A stretch of 64,000 bases of DNA from Bradyrhizobium sp. BRP22. Lineage in GTDB: Bacteria > Pseudomonadota > Alphaproteobacteria > Rhizobiales > Xanthobacteraceae. Below, piece by piece: positions 45,601-52,491 of the stretch (within the stretch, counting starts at the first letter, position 1; each line of letters opens with the position of its first letter). The stretch spans positions 62,001 through 126,000 of the forward strand of contig NZ_JADYVX010000008.1 of the NCBI RefSeq assembly GCF_020194175.1. The letters run 5' to 3'. The notes below the pieces were generated by a model. The model worked only from the letters and a program-made list of their open reading frames with translations, had not been told where the DNA came from and made no database searches. Both the position numbers and the translations under genes were made by a program.

Positions 45601-48600
45601 CTCAAGCTCGACCTCGGGGCCACCTCGGGTGATGTTCTGTCTTTCGACGGTACTGCGCTCTTTGATCCCGCTAAAGACGGCCATGCCGGCATTGTCGCTG
45701 TCGTTGGAACCGGCTCGATCGAGCTCAGGGCCGAGGGGGCTGCCGCAACGCCCGGCATGGCGTCGATCGACGCCGAGGATCTCTCGCGCTTCAATGGCGG
45801 CACGCTGCTGATCGGTGGCCAATATACCTATTATTCCGGCGCCGGGGATACGACCAGCCAGGGCGCGCGCACATTTTTCTCCGCCAGTGCGAACAATGTC
45901 TATGTCCGCCCCGGCGCGGTTCTGCAGGCCGGCCAGATCCTCATTCTGGCGAAGAACACCATCGAGGTCCAAGATGGCGCCGTGCTCGACACCACCCGCG
46001 GTAGCATCAATGTCCTCGACTCGAGCGACGGTTATATTTTCGCCAATTCGATCAACGGAAGCATTGCCGCGGCCAATGCCATTCTCTCCGTCGCCAATGG
46101 ATGGCTGAATTTCCTGCCGCCGGTGACAAGCGCGACGGGTACGGTCACGATTGAAGATGGTGCAGCGCTTCGCACGCTCGGCACCATCGCGGTCTCGTCG
46201 AGCCGCGCACTCAATCTCGGCGCCGACGTCGCGCTCAATGCGCGCTATCTCACACTCAGCCTGCCGGAGATCAATGTTGGAACGGACGCGTCCCTTGCTG
46301 CCGCCAGCGCCGCTGGCGCGCTCGGTTCCGGCTGGCTATTGACTCAATCTACACTCGATCGGCTGCTCACACCCGGCGACTCGGCGCTTGCCAAGGTCGA
46401 GCGTCTGACGTTGACAGTCGGCTCCTCCCTCAATTTCTTCGGCGATGTAACACTCGACGCTCGCAGCCGGGACGGCGGCAACACCGTGCTGGTGCTCAAT
46501 ACGCCCGCCATTTATGGCTGGGGTGGCCAGACTGATGCCGCCACGCTTGCGGTCGACACGCTGATCTGGAACGGCGTGTCCTCCGGCGTGGGCACGTCCG
46601 CAAATCCGTTCGTCAGTTTGCCGCCGGGTGCGGTGCGGCCCGGTGGCCCGGGGACAGGCCATGGTACGCTCACGGTGGACGCGCGCGACATCATGTTCGG
46701 CTACGATCCCTATGCGCGCAACCAGAACGATACCGCACTCGACCGTCTTGCGTTCGGCTTCGCGACCGTCAACATGGCGGCCTCGAACCGCATCACCGCG
46801 AAGGACCGTGGCACACTCTCGGTCCACCACACCGGCACCAATGCGCAGACCTATGCCGGCGGTGATCTGAATATCGCAACGCCGCTGCTGACTGCGGAAG
46901 CCGGCGGATTCATGTCTTACACCGCAGGCGGCGTCATCGTGGCGCGCGTGCCGGGGGGCGGGGCCGCAAACACCGCGACCGTCAACGCTCTGGGCGGCGA
47001 GCTTCGCTTCGACGGTGGCGCAATCACGATCGACACCGCGGTTGCATTGCCGAGCGGCCGGCTGCAGCTCAGTGCTGCGGGCGATATTACGCTGGGCGGA
47101 CGGGCGACGCTCGACCTGTCTGGCCGCGCCGTGACCTTCTTCGACGTGACCAAATACAGTTGGGGCGGCGATCTAGTGATGGAGAGCGCCGGGGGCGCAA
47201 TCACACAGCATGCCGGGTCCGTCCTCGACGTATCCGCGGTTCGCAATCAGGCCGGCTCCATCGAGGCTGTCGCCTTGGGTGCGAATGGCGCGCTCGTCCT
47301 TGGCGGCACGTTCCGCGGGACCAGCACGGATGGCTACCAGTCCGGCGGCTTCGATGGCCGCGCCCATACTCTCGCTGACTTTTCAGGCTTGAACGCCACA
47401 TTGAATGATGGTGGCTTCTTCGGCTCACGCAGTTTCGTCACCAAGGCTGGCAACCTCGTGATCGGCGATGAGGTGCGTGCCAGCGAGGTGAACATTTCCG
47501 TTGATGGTGGCAGTCTCACGGTCAACGGCCGGATCGACGCCAGCGGCAAGAAAGTCGGCATCATCCGTCTGGCCGCGCGCGCCGATCTGGTGCTTTCTTC
47601 CACGGCTGTTCTCGACGCGCACGGCTCCGTGATGCAGGTCGACGGCCACGGCGCGCCGATCGAAGCGTCGAACCGAGGTCATGTGGAGCTGACGTCTGCG
47701 CAAGGGGCGGTGCGGCTTGCGGCAGGCGCCACTATCGAGTTGCGTTCAGCCGATGCAGTGGCGCGCGGGCAGCTCGAAATCAACGCGCCGCGCCGCGGCG
47801 GGGCCGGCGGCACGGGTGCCGGCGCCAACGACATCGCGATCGACGCTGCCGGTCCGCTCAACATCCGGGGCGCCGCCAGCATCGCGGTCAATGGTTTCCG
47901 CCGCTACGAACTGGCCGACGGAGTCGTCAACCAGAGCCTGCTCGATGCCATCCACCGCGATAGCACCGCCTTTATCAATGCAGCCTCGGCCAACAATGCG
48001 TTGCTGCGCAGGCTGTCTGGCCTCACGGCCTATGGCGATGCCTTCCATTTGCGGCCCGGCGTCGAGCTGACGGCTACGGGCGACATCACCGTCATCGGCG
48101 ATCTCGATCTCTCCGGCTATCGTTACGGTCCGAATGCTGATCCCGCGCGGCGAGGCTCGGGCGAGCCCGGCGTCGTGGTGATGCGCGCGGGCGGTAATCT
48201 CAATATCAACGGCAGCATCAGCGATGGTTTCGCGCCGCCGCTTGCGACACCCGACGATGGCCGCTTCCCCGGCGAGACGGTCACGCTCGTCGGCGGCCAA
48301 CCGATCGTCCAGGACGTCGTTTTCACGACGCCGTATGACGAGTCCCTGGGCTGGAATGGCTTTATTTTCCCTGGAGCTAAGCCGGTCGTGGTCTCAGGCC
48401 AAATCCGCGATGATTTCTATGTCTACAATTCCGGTGATCCGATCTGGGATGGCGTGCTGTGGGGTACGGTTTACATCTCTGCCGGCACGATCTTGTCGGT
48501 TCCAGGTGACCCGAGCCAGGCGAACATTACCTATACGTCGGCCCGGCAGGGCAAGATGTGGGCGCTGGCGCCGATGCTGGCGCCGGGCTCGCTCTCCTGG

Positions 48601-51486
48601 TCGATGCGCTACGTGGCCGGCGCCGATCTTGGCGCTGCCGACACCCGTGCGGTCCAGTCGATGCTCTCTGCCGGCAACCTCGCGCTCAAGGATCCCCACG
48701 GCACCGGGATTGACGGCGCTCAGGAAGCACCGAGCGTATTGCGCACCGGTACCGGCTATCTCGAACTGCTGGCCGCCGGCGACTACCGTCAGGAATCGCT
48801 GTTCGGCGTCTATACGGCCGGCACCGCTGTCGCCGGACTGGCACGCGAGACCCGCAGCGACGGTACCGTGCTCGGCTCGGGCTATGCGGCCTACGAGGCA
48901 GCGCTAAACCCAACCGGGATCTACTTCACCGAGCATGGCGGCGACGTGTTGCTGACAGCGAGAGGAGGGCTCAGCGGTCGTGTGGTCTTGAACCAGTACA
49001 GTTGGAACGATCTTGTGCTGTCCTCCGACGTCGAAAACTGGTCGTGGAGCCAGCACGGAAGCTCGGGCATCAATTTCGGGACTTACGATATCGGCTCCGA
49101 GACGCTCGTGATGCGCGCTTTTGCTGGTATCGGCGCGCTCGGCGGCGGCAATGTGGTCTTGCGTGCCGGTGGAGACGCGGGAGAGACCAGCATCGGCGAT
49201 GCGTTCGTCATGAGCTCGACAGGGCTGTCGGCGGCGATCGGCAGCAGCGCGCGCGTCGACCCCAGTGGAGCGGTCGTCCGCAGCGGTGGCGGCACATTGA
49301 CGGTGGACATCGCCGGCCGCCTCAATCCGGGAATGAATCTGAGCTTCGACGAGAGATTGTATGGTGACCTCACCAACCTTCGCGGTGATATCGATTTGCG
49401 CGCCGGCAAAGTCGGCACCGTCGTTGCGGCATCCCATGGCATCCCCGAATCCGGCTTCCCCTTGCCGCGGTCTGGCGATCCGCGTCCGATCGACCCGCTC
49501 GCGTCTTACAAGTCGGCCATGTATGGCAGGTTGACTTTCAACCTCGGCGACGGTTCGGTCACGGCCAGCAGCCGGATCGATCTCGTCGCCGATGTTTTTG
49601 CTGTCCGGGATCTCTGGACGGATGCGACGCGCGCAACGCTGCTTTCGGCGGGTGGTGACATCAACCCGGCTGGGCAGAATCCTTCCTCGAAGGAGGTCGT
49701 TCCCTCGCTCTCCGTGATAGCGGCAGGTGGCAGCATCCTGCTTTCCGGCACGATCGATCTCTTGCCCTCGCCGGCTGGGCAATTGGAATTCCTTGCCTGG
49801 AATTCCATCAATGGCCAGGGTGACAAATACGTCCAGGTCCCGGGTTACGTCGGCATGAGAGTCGGGACACCGTTCAGCAATCTGCATGTCGACGACCCGG
49901 AGCCGATGCGCTTCTACGCCGTCACGGGCGACATCGCCAATTTCCAATCCGGCCACAGCGAGACGCAAGCGGGTCAGACTACCTATCACGTCGCCGGCAA
50001 GCAAACCTGGTTGCGCGCCGGGCGTGACATCTTCAACACCGGTGGAGTGATCCTGAACAACCGTGACATTGACGTGTCGATCGTGTCGGCCGGCCGCGAC
50101 ATTATTTTCGCCAACTATCAGATCGCTGGGCCCGGCACGCTGCTCGTCTCCGCCGGGCACAACGTCTATCAGGCTGACTATGGTTCGCTGACAAGCATCG
50201 GACCTCTGGTGCCGGGAGATCTGCGGCCTGGCGCCGGGATCGTCGTGCAGGCCGGCGTCGGCGGCGCCGGGCCGGACTACGCTGCGCTTGCTGCGCACTA
50301 TCTGAACCCAGCCAACCTGGCGCAAAGCGGATTGCCGCTCGCCGACCAGCCCGGCAAAGTGGCCAAGGTCTACACAGCCGAGCTTGCAGCGTGGCTCTCG
50401 GAGTATTACGGCTTCTTGGGAACGACCGAGGAGGCACTGGCCTTCTTCGCGACACTCACCGCCGATCAGCAAAACATCTTTCTGCGCCAGATCTACTTCG
50501 CCGAGTTGCGTGAGGGCGGACGTGAATACAACGATCAATCGAGCACGCGCCACGGTTCCTACCTGCGCGGCCGCCAGATGATCGCGACCCTGTTTCCCGA
50601 AAGGGACGAGAGCGGCAGGCCCATCGACCGGGCGGGCGATATCATCATGTTCGGTGGCTCCGGCGCGCGAACGAATTTCGGTGGCGATATCCAGCTGGTC
50701 GCGCCGGCCGGGCAGGTCATCATTGGCGTGGAGGGCCAGATGCCGCCGGCAGCCGCCGGGGTGATGACCCAGGGCTCCGGCGATATCCAGATCTACACGA
50801 AAGGCAGCATCCTGCTCGGCCTCTCGCGCATCATGACGACCTTCGGCGGCGATATCCTTGCCTGGTCTGCCGAAGGCGACATCAACGCCGGTCGTGGTGC
50901 CAAGACCACCGTGCTGTACACCCCAGCGCGGCGCGTCTACGACAAGTACGGTCGTGTGGCGCTCTCACCGGTGGCGCCGAGCTCAGGCGCCGGCATTGCC
51001 ACGCTGAACCCGATCCCTGAGGTACGGCCAGGCGACATCGATCTGATTGCGCCATTGGGCACGATTGACGCTGGCGAGGCGGGTATTCGCGTCTCGGGCA
51101 ACGTCAACCTTGCCGCGCTGCAGATCATCAATGCCGGCAATATTCAGGTGCAGGGCTCCGCGACCGGCATTCCGACAGTGCAGGCGCCGAACGTCAGCGG
51201 CGCATTGAGTGCGTCCAACACCGCTGGCGCGGCGGCGCAACAGGCCAAGACGCCTCAACAGGGATCTACTGAGGCGCAGCCGTCGCTCATCATGGTCGAA
51301 TTCCTCGGCTTCGGCGGCGGCGATGATGGGAGCAATCCTGAAGAATGGCGGCGCCCGCAGAACGAAGACCGCCACAGCCAGATTCAGGATCCGCAAAGTC
51401 GCTATCAGATCGTCGGCGCGGGCAATCTGACGGAAGAGCAATTTCGTGAACTGGTAGACGAGAGACGCAAACGGATTGGACGCTGA
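39643..51486 (+). CDS. Giant filamentous-haemagglutinin-family exoprotein (TpsA-like)
   Basis: The 3,947-residue protein carries an extended signal peptide (RLRHRRTRAHSALLAGVSAA). An Ala/Gln-rich helical segment follows (residues about 46-102), then the TPS secretion domain: QQKAILNWTTFNVGKETTVN near residue 147 and VYIINRNGIVFGGTSQVNVG near residue 200, the NxNGI hallmark. A very long right-handed beta-helix of Gly/Asn/Ser/Asp-rich strands follows, with few Cys (an LCAGC pair near residue 1,713). The final about 350 residues match the DUF3739-type region (YLRGRQMIATLFP, IIMFGGSGARTNFGGDIQLV), ending in a charged tail. This type is exported by two-partner secretion and displayed as a fibre for adhesion or contact. 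No TpsB lies nearby. ATG 39643 is preferred over GTG 39637. It follows fecR by about 100 bases and is the likely sigma target. Confidence 0.9.
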   Translation: MPVEITAFRLRHRRTRAHSALLAGVSAAALLGAMAGADARPLGGSSPSAAAAAAAQAASQDAAKAAQQASDALQRATRAIQAIQAAQSAARNFASQTQSAIPNGLAPGGLVVAPGAGTLPGVWTGAQLPTQAQVNGRTQVDIRQTQQKAILNWTTFNVGKETTVNFDQQGNSSWTALNRVVDPSARPSQIAGQIKADGQVYIINRNGIVFGGTSQVNVGALIAATANVTDDQFLNRGVYSQQASGVYLPSFTGATGSVTVEAGAELTTRAPESVTEGGGFVMLLGSNVQNAGSISTPKGQALLAAGNDFILRPGYGTDANQFSTTRGSEIAPVISGSGTGGSVINAGLIFSQQGDITLAGRIIAQDGTLVSTTSVNMRGTIHLLNSAADGNGSISFGGTSVTTILPELDSDQTALNSQRDALIAASATQDRLRAQANFGQFDNLAKLADRQDQSRVEIVTGGNVFFKGGSVTMAQGGQVAVSAGQRIVTETGATIDVSGVRTALLPMSANNIQVNVQGNELRDAPVNRDSGKLMNANVWIDLRDLVLVPAGAGGYASDRYYTPGGLLEVSGYLNNTAHTIGEWTALGGTITLSAAEVTAQSGSIFNISGGAVTYQRGYIRTTNFHGADGGIYSIGTARADMLLDGVAGGFTRKHERWNVTETWTNPLGRGGVSVRWEDGYTVGRDAGSLVLSTPTSIFAGTIVADVVHGRRQTEARPDGVTDGYKFSQNTAPLAGTLALGQYTALGRTGVYNTNVLIADLAAVSPPADRTDTAWFDAEYLSRQGLGAIDFATGGKITIDAHLSVADGGLVALTAPIVDIKADVTARSGEITATNHFSSRLPVGGTLTQALTSGGTSTITIAQGATLDTRGLWVNASNDPASEGKQAFIDGGDVHLVSSGDVIVAASSLIDVSSGGAVLSNGKSKGGHGGNVTLRADTVVTGVAPKVGRLTLDGDIRGYGVEGGGTLTLGSGASIVLGGKVLETNGVLSAGETAPIDLKALGEFRVRAGEILPADYSRTFTVASPGQPVGAAPYITTPLTLAADWTPPPSLSPTVSYSIYVVGRGYVGVSAQSQPVIRAGSTISFINGTQFFPLDYIVPANVFPNGMPIVPTTVVVGAGNPAPVDVVFSAGTIIRAGAVMGRSVAVAPIQYIEPDLLQTGFSKYDIRSNTGLLVAPSAQLHVRMPVYRLSSASFSAPTGTDPSTAMEVWTPPLYLDNPAKGSFTQRDGADLSLTSAEGMVLAAGSVVKVDDGHSVTLNALRQTTIDSAITAAGGTITIGSDFGSADYQQTGFAGESIWIGDHAVLDVAARPVSGVDTQGRRYGIVRDGGSINIGIASLTRDSKGTLPATQSLVIIRPGAVLDASGTHAAIDLLGGRDETTVWQSVYAASNGGSILIASQTGLYIDGTMRAASGGVGAAGGTLTLALETPLYFNAATATGPRIFTITQDRTASPLPPGLHSRATDAALVDGKAYVSMSQVGEGGFDSLALWSRDIFRFEGNVSLSTRQSLAFYRGELSVAPSTPDARVSLSAPYVLLDGATDIEIQSGVAYPGISGIWQPSDTNRGTLTVSADLIDIRNRVFSGVFGKYQTGTYPAPFIDHTIDGPGFDSIELLGRGDVRFGSGALGSGGDIAIEAAQLYPTTGATATIAAGMTKHFQSIVRNSEGTLTIRGNGTKPALPQSVFGVLGLIATTIDQGGIVRAPLGSVVLGDVAALCAGCFSTDPYTTQPAITVTLRSGSITSTSAAGLIVPYGGTTDGLSYKHNGTDVVFDDLGSVGPAGQQVRGLTLKGNRIVAELGSVLDLSGGGELTGAGFVSGRGGSVDVRETPLVNANPANSYSKSSNRVYALVPSYAGSYAPQAPDNGAGDPLVGQQITLTQPTGSLPAGTYTLLPSTYALLPGAYRVEIGAGTTATFGTAALGNGSYVTTATLSIANTAYRSAVPRQIVLTPASSVRTYSHYNETSYSDFVIANAATFGLARPRLPIDGQVLKLDLGATSGDVLSFDGTALFDPAKDGHAGIVAVVGTGSIELRAEGAAATPGMASIDAEDLSRFNGGTLLIGGQYTYYSGAGDTTSQGARTFFSASANNVYVRPGAVLQAGQILILAKNTIEVQDGAVLDTTRGSINVLDSSDGYIFANSINGSIAAANAILSVANGWLNFLPPVTSATGTVTIEDGAALRTLGTIAVSSSRALNLGADVALNARYLTLSLPEINVGTDASLAAASAAGALGSGWLLTQSTLDRLLTPGDSALAKVERLTLTVGSSLNFFGDVTLDARSRDGGNTVLVLNTPAIYGWGGQTDAATLAVDTLIWNGVSSGVGTSANPFVSLPPGAVRPGGPGTGHGTLTVDARDIMFGYDPYARNQNDTALDRLAFGFATVNMAASNRITAKDRGTLSVHHTGTNAQTYAGGDLNIATPLLTAEAGGFMSYTAGGVIVARVPGGGAANTATVNALGGELRFDGGAITIDTAVALPSGRLQLSAAGDITLGGRATLDLSGRAVTFFDVTKYSWGGDLVMESAGGAITQHAGSVLDVSAVRNQAGSIEAVALGANGALVLGGTFRGTSTDGYQSGGFDGRAHTLADFSGLNATLNDGGFFGSRSFVTKAGNLVIGDEVRASEVNISVDGGSLTVNGRIDASGKKVGIIRLAARADLVLSSTAVLDAHGSVMQVDGHGAPIEASNRGHVELTSAQGAVRLAAGATIELRSADAVARGQLEINAPRRGGAGGTGAGANDIAIDAAGPLNIRGAASIAVNGFRRYELADGVVNQSLLDAIHRDSTAFINAASANNALLRRLSGLTAYGDAFHLRPGVELTATGDITVIGDLDLSGYRYGPNADPARRGSGEPGVVVMRAGGNLNINGSISDGFAPPLATPDDGRFPGETVTLVGGQPIVQDVVFTTPYDESLGWNGFIFPGAKPVVVSGQIRDDFYVYNSGDPIWDGVLWGTVYISAGTILSVPGDPSQANITYTSARQGKMWALAPMLAPGSLSWSMRYVAGADLGAADTRAVQSMLSAGNLALKDPHGTGIDGAQEAPSVLRTGTGYLELLAAGDYRQESLFGVYTAGTAVAGLARETRSDGTVLGSGYAAYEAALNPTGIYFTEHGGDVLLTARGGLSGRVVLNQYSWNDLVLSSDVENWSWSQHGSSGINFGTYDIGSETLVMRAFAGIGALGGGNVVLRAGGDAGETSIGDAFVMSSTGLSAAIGSSARVDPSGAVVRSGGGTLTVDIAGRLNPGMNLSFDERLYGDLTNLRGDIDLRAGKVGTVVAASHGIPESGFPLPRSGDPRPIDPLASYKSAMYGRLTFNLGDGSVTASSRIDLVADVFAVRDLWTDATRATLLSAGGDINPAGQNPSSKEVVPSLSVIAAGGSILLSGTIDLLPSPAGQLEFLAWNSINGQGDKYVQVPGYVGMRVGTPFSNLHVDDPEPMRFYAVTGDIANFQSGHSETQAGQTTYHVAGKQTWLRAGRDIFNTGGVILNNRDIDVSIVSAGRDIIFANYQIAGPGTLLVSAGHNVYQADYGSLTSIGPLVPGDLRPGAGIVVQAGVGGAGPDYAALAAHYLNPANLAQSGLPLADQPGKVAKVYTAELAAWLSEYYGFLGTTEEALAFFATLTADQQNIFLRQIYFAELREGGREYNDQSSTRHGSYLRGRQMIATLFPERDESGRPIDRAGDIIMFGGSGARTNFGGDIQLVAPAGQVIIGVEGQMPPAAAGVMTQGSGDIQIYTKGSILLGLSRIMTTFGGDILAWSAEGDINAGRGAKTTVLYTPARRVYDKYGRVALSPVAPSSGAGIATLNPIPEVRPGDIDLIAPLGTIDAGEAGIRVSGNVNLAALQIINAGNIQVQGSATGIPTVQAPNVSGALSASNTAGAAAQQAKTPQQGSTEAQPSLIMVEFLGFGGGDDGSNPEEWRRPQNEDRHSQIQDPQSRYQIVGAGNLTEEQFRELVDERRKRIGR

Positions 51487-51532
51487 GATGGAGGCCTAGA
51501 CCTCGCCGAGCGTTCTTCGTTGAGGGTGCCGC

Positions 51533-51676
51533 TCATGGCGGCATCCTCGGCCAGTCGCCGTAAGGCTGCGCCATTGGATCATCATCGTCCCGCACTTTGG
51601 CACGAAGAAATACGATAGCGACCAGCGCTGCGATGAAGAGGCATAGCCCCAGAGGCGTCCTAAAACTCAGCCTCAT
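51533..51676 (-). CDS. Tiny membrane protein (47 aa)
   Basis: A very strong ribosome binding site (GGGGAGGAGG) lies just upstream of the ATG. The 47 residues comprise one membrane helix (TPLGLCLFIAALVAIVFLRA) after a basic start (MRLSFR), and an acidic, proline-rich tail (KVRDDDDPMAQPYGDWPRMP). The frame ends 47 bases after the giant exoprotein gene, on the other strand. I know no named family. The Shine-Dalgarno strength and topology argue strongly that it is a gene. Confidence 0.65.
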   Translation of the reverse strand: MRLSFRTPLGLCLFIAALVAIVFLRAKVRDDDDPMAQPYGDWPRMPP

Positions 51677-51809
51677 GTCCTCCTCCCCGCGGCACAACAC
51701 CGCACGAACGCATATGGTCGCTCTCGAACCAACCGACAGTCCGTTGTCGACTCTTCAAGCCAGCCGTGCCCTTGAGGCTCTGCCGTTGGAACGTCCTGAT
51801 TTCCAGGGT

Positions 51810-52175
51810 TCACGGAGCCGGGATGCGGCCGTAATAGTCATCGATCGATCGTGCGACCGAGGGGTTTGACCAATTCCAGCTGCTCTCGCTGCTGTACTTA
51901 GGTGCGCCTCTCAATTGGTCTTCAGTTATGCCCGTGACGTAACCGCCAAGGCCGGTGTCATACTTAAGCGATTGCCATGGAAGCGGGTAGTGATCGTCTC
52001 CAATTCCGAGAAAGCCTCCAAACCCCAGCACCGCATAAGCCACATGGCCGCTGATCTTGTCGATCATCACCCGTTCGATCGAGCCAATGCGCTGGTTCTC
52101 GGCGCCATAGACGGCGGTTCCTTCGACCTTGTCGCTACCGATTAGATCTCGTGTCTCGCGTTCTTCGTATGCCAT
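51810..52175 (-). CDS. PRC-barrel domain protein
   Basis: The 121-residue protein is mostly one PRC-barrel. LIGSDKVEGTAVYGAENQRI near residue 11 and IERVMIDKISGHVAYAVLGF near residue 33 are the two halves of the barrel, and GGFLGIGDDHYPLPWQSLKY near residue 53 closes it. Stand-alone PRC-barrel proteins of this size are frequent in alphaproteobacterial stress regulons. A near-consensus EcfG promoter lies upstream. The function is unknown; the barrel binds partner proteins or RNA in other families. Confidence 0.88.
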   Translation of the reverse strand: MAYEERETRDLIGSDKVEGTAVYGAENQRIGSIERVMIDKISGHVAYAVLGFGGFLGIGDDHYPLPWQSLKYDTGLGGYVTGITEDQLRGAPKYSSESSWNWSNPSVARSIDDYYGRIPAP

Positions 52176-52491
52176 GCGACTCTCCTCTCATAATGGGAGC
52201 TCAACACACCAGCGTTTCGCCCGTTCCTGGGAGTATCCGCGCGGCTGGTCAATGGCGCTGGGCTTGAAGAAGATCGCGACGAAAGGTGATCCGGATATCC
52301 CCCGTCTCGATGCGGTTTTTGCCGCGCAACTCCGGCGCGGATCGATCTTCCACCCATTAGGAACTAACGGAATTTACAAGCCTTGGTTTTGAAGCGCCCG
52401 AGCATGCGGATACGGCGGGCCGCGGGCCTACCGTTGATTGCGGCTGCTTCCTCGGAAGTGGGTAGGCTGAAGAATGGTGATGTGATGTATC
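52176..52491. other. Divergent intergenic region
   Basis: Lies between the PRC-barrel gene (minus) and the KimA-like gene (plus). The EcfG-like promoter is at 52203-52227; apart from that I see no gene. A minus-strand frame that covers the whole stretch and more is only a shadow of the permease gene. Confidence 0.45.
52203..52227 (-). promoter_or_regulatory. EcfG-like promoter for the PRC-barrel gene
   Basis: On the minus strand: GGAAC (52227-52223), 16 bases, TGTT (52206-52203), one base off the GGAAC-N16-CGTT consensus of the general-stress sigma factor EcfG in alphaproteobacteria. Predicted start of transcription is about 20 bases from the ATG at 52175. Candidate by pattern only. Confidence 0.45.

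Noticed and set aside
48904..50553. A 549-codon minus-strand frame near the end of the exoprotein gene
   Set aside because: Same reason: shadow of a high-GC coding strand. The plus-strand frame has the DUF3739-type features.
39643..51486. Repeats in the exoprotein gene as a CRISPR-like or tandem array
   Set aside because: The repetition is at protein level (beta-helix strands) and not exact at DNA level; no regular spacer/repeat structure anywhere in the window.
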